The notes under the pieces: model-generated | Told to the model about the DNA's origin: nothing | What the model saw: only the letters and a program-made list of their open reading frames with translations | Database searches by the model: none | Shown: positions 7,509 through 13,268 of the stretch, one piece after another | How the letters are laid out: each line of letters opens with the position of its first letter | How positions within the stretch are numbered: the stretch's first letter is position 1 | Made by a program: the position numbers and the translations under genes | Source: Methanosarcinales archaeon | GTDB lineage: Archaea; Halobacteriota; Syntropharchaeia; Alkanophagales; Methanospirareceae | Direction: 5' to 3' | DNA: 18,027 nt | Assembly (NCBI GenBank): GCA_025464345.1 | Contig: JAODGP010000029.1 | Span: 1 to 18,027, forward strand

Positions 7509-7651
7509 GGATGAGATAAAAAGTGATGCACAACGAGACAATTCATCTATGGGTGGATGTAGAAGGATGGATAAAGTGCGTTTAGTAATCTGTAGGGAGC
7601 GTACCGTGCAGTCAGTTATACTCGACCATTTTTATGCTCAATTGCTAATAG

Positions 7652-8932
7652 ATGATAGAGATGAGATCGGAAGAGCTCTACGCACTCGCAATGAGGTATA
7701 TGCCGGGCGGCGTTAGCAGTCCGGTTCGTGCATATAAGCCTTATCCCTTCTACGCAAAGAGCGGCAAAGGTTCCAGGATATGCGATGTAGATGGTAACGA
7801 ATACATAGACTATTGCCTCGCTTATGGACCTCTCATACTGGGGCATGCACATGAAGAAGTAAAGGACGCGGTTATCGCGCAGCTTGAACGCGGATGGCTC
7901 TTCGGGACGCCACATGAGGGTGAGATAGAGCTTGCGAAGCGGATTATAGCGCATTATCCGTCAATTGAGATGCTAAGGTTTGTCAATACCGGCAGTGAAG
8001 CGACAATGGCGGGTATAAGGCTCGCAAGAGGATTCACAGGTCGCAATAAGATAATAAAGATAGAGGGTGGTTTCCATGGTGCCCATGATGGTGTTCTTGT
8101 GAAGGCGGGTTCTGGTGCCACAACGCTCGGTATTCCCGACTCAAGGGGCGTACCACCTGATATGGTGAAGAACACTTTACAGGTACCTTTTAATGACGCA
8201 TCGCAGCTCGAGCGCGTTCTGGATGCGAACGATGGTGAGGTAGCTGCGGTTATAATCGAGCCAGTCATGGGTAACGTGGGACCGATACCGCCTGAGGAAG
8301 GGTATTTAGAGGAAGTAAGGCGATTGACGCGTGAGAATGACGTGCTGCTCATCTTTGATGAGGTGATTACCGGATTCCGGCTCGCACACGGCGGTGCACA
8401 GGAATACTACAATGTTGTGCCAGACATGACAATTCTCGGTAAGATCGCAGGTGGCGGCTTCCCCATTGGCATAGTTGGTGCAGGTAAAGCGATCATGGAG
8501 CTCGTAGCACCCTCCGGTGGGGTATATCAGGCAGGTACGTTCAGTGGTAACCCCGTAACAATCGCTGCGGGTATTAAGACGATAGAGATACTGGAACGCG
8601 ATAACGTTCTAACAAGGATAAATGCGCTCGGCGATTCTATACGCGCGGCATTGCGTGATTTATTGCATGATGCGGGTGTTGAAGCTTACGTATCTGGTGT
8701 TGGCTCCATGTTCAAGATCTTCTTCAGTCCTTCGGGTATCCCCGTGAGGAACTATTCAGACGCGCTGAGGTGTGACAGAGAGAGGTACCTGCGGTTATTC
8801 CACAAAATGCTATCCTGTGGTGTCTTCCTCCCACCCTCGCAGTTCGAGACGAATTTCATCAGCTTCGCACATACCGATGAGGATATAGAGAAGACAATAG
8901 AGGCATATAAGAGCTGTATAGCCGGGCTATGA
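7652..8932 (+). CDS. hemL: Glutamate-1-semialdehyde 2,1-aminomutase HemL
   Basis: PLP enzyme that turns glutamate-1-semialdehyde into 5-aminolevulinate, the committed C5-pathway precursor of heme, siroheme, cobamide and F430-type tetrapyrroles. The 426-residue protein has the family signature throughout: PGGVSSPVRAYKPYPFY, IDYCLAYGPLILGHAH, FVNTGSEATMAGIRLARG, GGFHGAHD, IIEPVMGNVG, LLIFDEVITGFR, the PLP lysine Lys264 in ILGKIAGGGFPIG, and TFSGNPVTIAAG. The upstream pathway genes hemA and hemB are not in the window. ATG 7652 and ATG 7661 are both possible; a TATA-like element at 7628-7635 is better spaced for a leaderless transcript starting at 7661. Base composition returns to the genome norm here after the AT-rich SatD unit. 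Confidence 0.97.
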   Translation: MIEMRSEELYALAMRYMPGGVSSPVRAYKPYPFYAKSGKGSRICDVDGNEYIDYCLAYGPLILGHAHEEVKDAVIAQLERGWLFGTPHEGEIELAKRIIAHYPSIEMLRFVNTGSEATMAGIRLARGFTGRNKIIKIEGGFHGAHDGVLVKAGSGATTLGIPDSRGVPPDMVKNTLQVPFNDASQLERVLDANDGEVAAVIIEPVMGNVGPIPPEEGYLEEVRRLTRENDVLLIFDEVITGFRLAHGGAQEYYNVVPDMTILGKIAGGGFPIGIVGAGKAIMELVAPSGGVYQAGTFSGNPVTIAAGIKTIEILERDNVLTRINALGDSIRAALRDLLHDAGVEAYVSGVGSMFKIFFSPSGIPVRNYSDALRCDRERYLRLFHKMLSCGVFLPPSQFETNFISFAHTDEDIEKTIEAYKSCIAGL

Positions 8933-9032
8933 GAAGATGCGGGTCAAACATGTATCCAGCTATACCGCTACCTTCCGCTCGGATTAGGCAATCCTGAATA
9001 CAGGAACAGGTAAAAAGCGCATGAAGATGGAT

Positions 9033-9047
9033 CCAAAGTTTTTATTA
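9033..9047 (+). promoter_or_regulatory. BRE/TATA promoter of the tRNA gene
   Basis: CCAAAG (9033-9038) followed by TTTTTATTA (9039-9047) is a good archaeal BRE plus TATA box. Its centre lies about 27 bases before the first base of the tRNA, the usual distance for a transcript that starts close to the mature 5' end. Confidence 0.7.
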
Positions 9048-9069
9048 TTATAAAGATAACATAAATTAA

Positions 9070-9144
9070 GGGCTCGTAGCTTAGCACGGTTAGAGCGCCC
9101 GGCTCATAACCGGGCGGTCAAGGGTTCGAATCCCTTCGGGCCCA
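9070..9144 (+). tRNA. tRNA with CAT anticodon, probably tRNA-Ile2 (agmatidine type), else tRNA-Met
   Basis: A complete cloverleaf can be folded by eye. The acceptor stem pairs GGGCTCG (9070-9076) with CGGGCCC (9137-9143), with one G-U pair. The D stem is GCTT/GAGC. The anticodon arm is CCCGG-CTCATAA-CCGGG with anticodon CAT at 9105-9107. The T arm is AAGGG-TTCGAAT-CCCTT, and the discriminator is A9144. CCA is not encoded and there is no intron. It is not the initiator, whose body differs. From memory, the GGGCnCG acceptor and the CCCGG anticodon stem resemble archaeal isoleucine tRNAs, so a C34 modified to agmatidine (reading AUA) is more likely than elongator methionine. From 9104 rightward the gene overlaps the antisense thg1 coding region. 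Confidence 0.95.
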
Positions 9145-9889
9145 TGTTCAGATATTGCTTGAGCATCTCAGCACCCGATTCTGTATTGAAGAGTGGCAGG
9201 TCCCATAGCTGTATCGTTTTGTACCGTATTGCAGTAACGACCCGCCCGGTCTGATCGCGTCCCTCCTTCTCGTATGCCTGCCTGACGACCATTACACCTC
9301 GCTTCTGCCATGCCGGCGTATCATTCAGATTTATACCCATACGAAATAGCATTTCATGCACTTCTCCCGCTTTCATGCCCCTCAACCGCTTCTCCGCATC
9401 CCTTGCACTCAACCCGCTCTCTATCAGCCCGTAATAGCCATAAGCGTTGATGTGATTACGCCACGCCTCCGCCTGCCTCTGTGCCAGATACGCTATCACC
9501 TCTTCCGCACCACAGACAGGGATTACACGCGCGTCAAATGCAATGGCTTCTTTGAAATCCAGAACGATGGTGAGTGCACTGGCGATGAAACTGGCGATTA
9601 TGGAATCCAGCTTCTCCAGTCTGCCCCTGAATGGTACAGACCTGAAATAGAGATTTATTTCATCGGAGAATATATAGGCAAGAACGGGGTTAAATCCGCT
9701 ATTTTCAAAGAAGAGCTCAGTAGCAGCCACAATACCCCGCGCAAACCGCTCATCATACGGCTTCTGGAACCCGCGTAATACACGTTTGAAGTTCCTGCCA
9801 TCTGCACGCACGATTAAAGGTGCATTTGCTCTTATTCCTGCGTATAGCTCCTGCTCTTTATCGTACCACTTCTGGTTACCGAGCTTCAT
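9104..9889 (-). CDS. thg1: tRNA(His) guanylyltransferase-like protein (Thg1/TLP)
   Basis: Adds nucleotides in the 3'-5' direction to tRNA 5' ends: G-1 of tRNA-His or, in archaeal Thg1-like proteins, template-dependent repair of truncated tRNAs. The 261-residue protein has the palm-domain metal site Asp30-Gly31 in VRADGRNF and Asp76 in IFSDEINLYF, close to the numbering of human THG1. Further family blocks are AFDARVIPV, YLAQRQAEAWRNHIN, and the RLRGMKAGEVHEMLF to GVMVVRQ stretch. The natural domain seems to end near LKQYLN; the last 13 residues (MGPKGFEPLTARL) are encoded by the antisense of the tRNA gene. ATG 9889 is preferred to TTG 9892. It follows the PRC-barrel gene after a 6-base gap, so it is probably cotranscribed with it. 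Confidence 0.93.
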   Translation of the reverse strand: MKLGNQKWYDKEQELYAGIRANAPLIVRADGRNFKRVLRGFQKPYDERFARGIVAATELFFENSGFNPVLAYIFSDEINLYFRSVPFRGRLEKLDSIIASFIASALTIVLDFKEAIAFDARVIPVCGAEEVIAYLAQRQAEAWRNHINAYGYYGLIESGLSARDAEKRLRGMKAGEVHEMLFRMGINLNDTPAWQKRGVMVVRQAYEKEGRDQTGRVVTAIRYKTIQLWDLPLFNTESGAEMLKQYLNMGPKGFEPLTARL

Positions 9890-9895
9890 CAATAA

Positions 9896-10183
9896 CTATG
9901 CCTTCTCACCCGATTCTTCACCGCTCTCCTTGCTCTTCTTGCCGCCTCGCTGCTTCACATGCTTTATCAGCACTATATCCCCGATCGCCAGTACCCACCG
10001 ATACGGAATGATGATACCTTTCCTGTTACCCACATCAAACGCACTGGGGTTTATATTCTTCACTACCAGCCCTGCTATCCGCCTATTTTTTATGTCTACA
10101 TTCACATCCTCTATCTTACCCACGTATACACCCTTATCCGTGTATATGTCCTGTCCGTATAGCGAGGATAATTCCATTTCCAT
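9896..10183 (-). CDS. PRC-barrel domain protein
   Basis: A 95-residue archaeal PRC-barrel protein. The beta-rich domain covers about residues 5-78: LYGQDIYTDKGVYVGKIEDV, then IAGLVVKNINPSAFD, then GIIIPYRWVLAIGDIVLIK. A short Lys/Glu/Ser-rich tail (about 79-95) follows. PRC barrels occur in RimM (rRNA maturation) and photosynthetic reaction centre H subunits; the small archaeal stand-alone versions have no settled role but are very widely conserved and are often linked to RNA or cell-division genes. It shares a promoter with thg1 downstream, which would fit an RNA-related role, though that is inference. Start is ATG 10183, with ATG 10177 also possible. Confidence 0.9.
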   Translation of the reverse strand: MEMELSSLYGQDIYTDKGVYVGKIEDVNVDIKNRRIAGLVVKNINPSAFDVGNRKGIIIPYRWVLAIGDIVLIKHVKQRGGKKSKESGEESGEKA

Positions 10184-10206
10184 AATAGTATTTTAAGGAT
10201 GAGGAG

Positions 10207-10218
10207 TATATATAAATA
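10207..10218. promoter_or_regulatory. Shared bidirectional TATA box, PRC-barrel/thg1 and site-2 protease
   Basis: The string TATATATAAATA reads as a TATA box on both strands. Its centre lies about 26 bases before the protease ATG (10239, plus) and about 29 bases before the PRC-barrel ATG (10183, minus). Those distances suit leaderless or near-leaderless transcripts in both directions. No second TATA-like element is visible in the 55-base gap. Confidence 0.6.
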
Positions 10219-10238
10219 GACAGCCAGGGATAGATAAG

Positions 10239-11402
10239 ATGCAAACGTCCATTCAGGTGGGTAAATTTTTTGGTATTCCTATAAGGCTGCACTTCACCTT
10301 CCTCTTCATATTCTTCGCGATCATCATCACTTTTGCCAGCTGGCAGCCAACCGAGAGTCGCATTCCCCTGGGACTCGGTGGTCTGGAATTGAGTCCGCTC
10401 ATGCGCTATTCAGTATCTTTTATCGCTGCTATTCTATTCTTCTTCACTCTATTGCTGCACGAGCTGGCGCATTCCATAGTGGCGATGCGGTTCGGGACGA
10501 AGATACACAGCATCACCCTCTTCTTCTTCGGCGGGCTGGCGATGATGGAGGACATACCACGTAGCCCTGCGAAGGAGTGGCGAATCGCAATTGCGGGTCC
10601 TTTAATGAGTCTGGCGCTGGGTGGTCTGCTATTATTGGTCTACCTGACGCTGAGGACTCTATCAATGTATCGCCCCATCGCGATACTTGTGCTGACCATA
10701 GGGGTTTTTAATCTCGTGCTCGCGGCGTTCAATTTATTGCCGGCGTTTCCGATGGATGGTGGTCGTATATTGAGAGCGATTCTTGCCAGACGTCTGTCGT
10801 TTTTAGAAGCAACGAAACGCGCGGCGCTGATAGGCAAGATATTTGCGTTTATCCTGGTCATAATGGGCTTTACACGTGACCCCTTCTCGTACATACTGAC
10901 AGGCAGATGGGAAATGAACTTCTGGCTGCCTCTACTGGCTATATTCCTGTTCATGGCTGCAACAGAGGAGGAGCGAGCCACAACCACATTCGCCACACTT
11001 GATGGTATAAAGGTAAGGAACGTGATGAGAACCGAGGGGACAACCGTGCGGGAGGATATAACGCTTACAGAGCTGGTGAATGCAATGCTTGCAGATAAGA
11101 CCACCGAATATGCGGTTGTTGATGCAAACGGCGAGTTGAGGGGATTCGTCACGCTGGAGAGTGTGAAGAAGATACCGGTTTTACAGCGAGATGTGATGCG
11201 TGTGTCGGATGTGATGATCCCGTATGATGACCCGGTTGATGCTCTACCTGGTGATGCGCCGGCATCTGAGGCGTTGAAGCGGATGTTACGTGACAGAAAG
11301 GGCATACTCGCGGTTATTGAAGAGACAGGGGTCATAGGTATAGTAACAAGAAAAGACATATCCTTCTATCTGGAGATGTTGCGTGGCAGTACCCCAGAAT
11401 AG
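10239..11402 (+). CDS. Site-2 protease (M50 family) with C-terminal CBS pair
   Basis: Intramembrane zinc metalloprotease, 387 residues. The zinc site is HELAH (His74, Glu75, His78) in a helix at about 58-85, with the third ligand Asp173 in NLLPAFPMDGGR; both are intact. About six membrane segments fall between residues 15 and 240. Two CBS repeats follow (about 255-385): VRNVMRTEGTTVREDITLTEL and VSDVMIPYDDPVDALPGD, which in related proteins bind adenine nucleotides and adjust activity. The family cuts membrane-bound regulators or clears signal-peptide remnants; the substrate here cannot be told. It is divergent from the PRC-barrel gene, and its last 37 bases overlap the end of pop5 on the other strand. 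Confidence 0.95.
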   Translation: MQTSIQVGKFFGIPIRLHFTFLFIFFAIIITFASWQPTESRIPLGLGGLELSPLMRYSVSFIAAILFFFTLLLHELAHSIVAMRFGTKIHSITLFFFGGLAMMEDIPRSPAKEWRIAIAGPLMSLALGGLLLLVYLTLRTLSMYRPIAILVLTIGVFNLVLAAFNLLPAFPMDGGRILRAILARRLSFLEATKRAALIGKIFAFILVIMGFTRDPFSYILTGRWEMNFWLPLLAIFLFMAATEEERATTTFATLDGIKVRNVMRTEGTTVREDITLTELVNAMLADKTTEYAVVDANGELRGFVTLESVKKIPVLQRDVMRVSDVMIPYDDPVDALPGDAPASEALKRMLRDRKGILAVIEETGVIGIVTRKDISFYLEMLRGSTPE

Positions 11403-11704
11403 CTCTTCAATGCTCCCCTTATTGTACCTGAGACGCGAATCACTCTGATAGCCACTCGCATACCGTTAACTGAATGTATACAGGCTAATGCAGCTCTTAC
11501 ATCCTCCACCATTCTATGCGAGCATTTCAGAAGACCGATGCCAGAATCGTAGCATACCAGCCATAACCTGCTCCTGCTCGCGCCCGTATCACCGTAGAGC
11601 GAATAAAAGGAATCCCATATAGCGTTCTGTAGCCTGTGCTTCTCCACCTCTCCCTCGCTTATCATCTCGAACAGTATATAACGCCTCTTCTCGCGCATCA
11701 TCAT
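11366..11704 (-). CDS. rnp2: Ribonuclease P protein component 2 (Pop5)
   Basis: Small RNase P protein of 112 residues that pairs with Rpp30 and helps the catalytic RNA remove tRNA 5' leaders. Family features are RRYILFEMI near the N-terminus, QNAIWDSFYSLYGDTGASRSRLWLV in the middle, and the late strand RVAIRVIRVSGTIRGAL. The start is coupled to the rpp30 stop: the ATG at 11704 overlaps it as ATGA, and two further in-frame ATGs (11701, 11698) follow directly, so the exact first residue is uncertain by two. The C-terminal stretch beyond the core is read from DNA that also encodes the end of the M50 protease on the opposite strand. Confidence 0.9.
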   Translation of the reverse strand: MMMREKRRYILFEMISEGEVEKHRLQNAIWDSFYSLYGDTGASRSRLWLVCYDSGIGLLKCSHRMVEDVRAALACIHSVNGMRVAIRVIRVSGTIRGALKSYSGVLPRNISR

Positions 11705-12354
11705 AACCGCTCCACTTCTCTGCCCTTCTTCCATCGTCTCGTCAGTATACCAGCGGGGATCTCACTCAAAGCTCGTATTGCTTCTTCTCGTTCCATACCA
11801 TACAGTGCTGCAATGGCAATCATCTCCCTGGGCGCCCTCAGGTCATAAATCGAACGGGCATCGGTGGCTAACAGCGGCATCACGCCGTATTTCCTCATGA
11901 GTTCCAGGTTCTCATGCATCTGTCTCAGGATATGTGCCCGCTCGCCTCGCCTGCTACCTATTATTGCACTCAGATTGAACTCGATAGCAATACCATTCCT
12001 GGCTGCCAGTTCCAGCATCTGGGGCTTCAGCTCGCCCCGCCAGTCCTCACCGCACGGATTCGTCAGTACATCCACCCGATAGTCCTTAACCGCAGCCATA
12101 TTCAGTTTCTTATCGCCGCCGCGAACCGCCAGCAGCGGCACCTTAGACCAGTAACGGCGTAGCTTGCGTTTCAATTCCGATACGGAGTTTGTTCTTATCT
12201 CAACGCCCCGGTAGATGCCCGATTCACGAGCCGGCTCTGCGTGCTCGCTGCATATACCGATGCCCTTATATCCGAATCTATTTGCAGCACGGAGCATCTC
12301 TTCTGCCGGTATTTCGGGATCCAGATGAACGGTAAGCATGAAGAAATCTGGCAT
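11701..12354 (-). CDS. rnp3: Ribonuclease P protein component 3 (Rpp30)
   Basis: TIM-barrel-like RNase P subunit, 217 residues, that forms a heterotetramer with Pop5 to support the catalytic RNA. It shows the family features: the N-terminal strand region with GYKGIGICSEHAEP, YRGVEIRTNSVSELKRKLRRY, the LLAVRGGDKKLNMAAV block, VDVLTNPC, and GIAIEFNLSAII followed by VMPLLATDARSIYDLRAPREM. Its stop codon TGA overlaps the pop5 ATG, so translation is coupled. The archaeal norm is for rpp30 and pop5 to sit near proteasome and exosome genes; here a PAC2 proteasome chaperone is divergently placed across a 92-base gap. Confidence 0.94.
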   Translation of the reverse strand: MPDFFMLTVHLDPEIPAEEMLRAANRFGYKGIGICSEHAEPARESGIYRGVEIRTNSVSELKRKLRRYWSKVPLLAVRGGDKKLNMAAVKDYRVDVLTNPCGEDWRGELKPQMLELAARNGIAIEFNLSAIIGSRRGERAHILRQMHENLELMRKYGVMPLLATDARSIYDLRAPREMIAIAALYGMEREEAIRALSEIPAGILTRRWKKGREVERL

Positions 12355-12446
12355 CTGTTAATAATACACGTAATATTTATTTCTTTAAATTCTGCCGATG
12401 GTTTTTGGCTTAAAGCTTTTTTTGAACCTGAGATGAGATAAAAAAC
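12355..12446. promoter_or_regulatory. Divergent promoter region, rpp30 / PAC2 gene
   Basis: On the minus strand an AAATAAATATT element (about 12371-12382) lies about 24 bases before the rpp30 ATG, which suits a leaderless transcript. On the plus strand a CTTAAAGCTT stretch (about 12409-12418) lies about 34 bases before the PAC2 ATG. Both are weak calls, based on position and composition. Confidence 0.4.
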
Positions 12447-13259
12447 ATGGGTATAACGAGGAAGATATGGGTACGTTATCATAAGAGAGGGGAGGTGAAT
12501 GCGCGAATAGCGATTGTTGGCGCTTCAGGACTGCGATCAGTGGGTAAGATAGTGATAGAAGAGCTCGTACAGCGCTTGAAACCGCAGTTATTGCTCGAAC
12601 TGTACTCTTATGGTCTGCCAGGAATATATTATGGACCATCTTACCTCGCTTCACCCTCGGGTGCCGGCGTTATAATAGACCGGGGCGGTATGGTGAAACT
12701 ACCGGGTGTGAAGTTCTATGTGTTAAACACAAAAAATAGTGAGCGCGTCATCATTGTGGATGGCTATCAAGCTTACAGTTCCATAAATCAATACATGATT
12801 GCTGATAAGGTAACGGATTTATTGGTGCAGCAGGGTGTAAAAAGGCTGTTCTCACTCGGTGCGCAGGTAATAGAGAACGGATTGCGGTGCTGTGCAACGG
12901 ACTTGAAGCTGCTGGACGAGATGAGGGGCTATGGCATCAATAAAACGAGAGTGGACCGATTTATAGGCTTCTCCGGGCTCGTAGCTGCAATAGGGCAGAG
13001 GAAAGGCATGGAAAGCATATGCTTATTCGCACCCACGGACTCCAACACGGCTGATCCTGAGTATCCAGATTACAGAGCGGCGACGGAATTGCTGACCAAA
13101 TTGGGTGAGATACTGAAACTGGAAGTGGACACTTCGATATTAGAGGCGAGGAGCAGGGCTGAGAGCGAGCGTATAGCGGCGATGCTACGAGAGGAGGAGG
13201 AACGGAGTGCAAAAGAGAGGAGGGAACGAGAACGGGAAGAGTCACAGGGGTACATATAA
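12447..13259 (+). CDS. PAC2-family protein, probable proteasome assembly chaperone/activator
   Basis: A 270-residue member of the archaeal PAC2 family (PbaA/PbaB relatives). The PAC2 domain covers about 18-215: IAIVGASGLRSVGKIVIEEL, LYSYGLPGIYYGPSYL, VIIVDGYQAYS, and FIGFSGLVAAIGQRKGM. A strongly charged Glu/Arg-rich helix follows (about 225-266), likely a coiled coil, and the chain ends in Gly-Tyr-Ile, close to the HbYX motif that docks activators on the 20S proteasome. Such proteins assist 20S assembly or open its gate; that role is inferred from family. ATG 12447 is used; a GTG at 12495 behind a GAGGGG sequence is a possible shorter start. elp3 follows after 9 bases. Confidence 0.87.
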   Translation: MGITRKIWVRYHKRGEVNARIAIVGASGLRSVGKIVIEELVQRLKPQLLLELYSYGLPGIYYGPSYLASPSGAGVIIDRGGMVKLPGVKFYVLNTKNSERVIIVDGYQAYSSINQYMIADKVTDLLVQQGVKRLFSLGAQVIENGLRCCATDLKLLDEMRGYGINKTRVDRFIGFSGLVAAIGQRKGMESICLFAPTDSNTADPEYPDYRAATELLTKLGEILKLEVDTSILEARSRAESERIAAMLREEEERSAKERREREREESQGYI

Positions 13260-13268
13260 CGATATAAG

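Noticed and set aside
7510..7716. Plus-strand frame of about 69 codons running from the SatD promoter into hemL
   Set aside because: It starts inside the AT-rich promoter region, overlaps the conserved hemL start by more than 50 bases in another frame and has no recognisable family. A hemL leader is a simpler reading.
8992..9005. Small hairpin TCCTG-AATA-CAGGA after hemL as a terminator or ncRNA
   Set aside because: A five-pair stem with no following T tract is too weak to call.
10640..11359. Minus-strand open frame of 239 codons inside the M50 protease gene
   Set aside because: It lies wholly antisense to a gene with intact zinc ligands and CBS repeats, its product is low-complexity (Ser/Thr/Val-rich) and matches no family; it is a shadow of codon bias.
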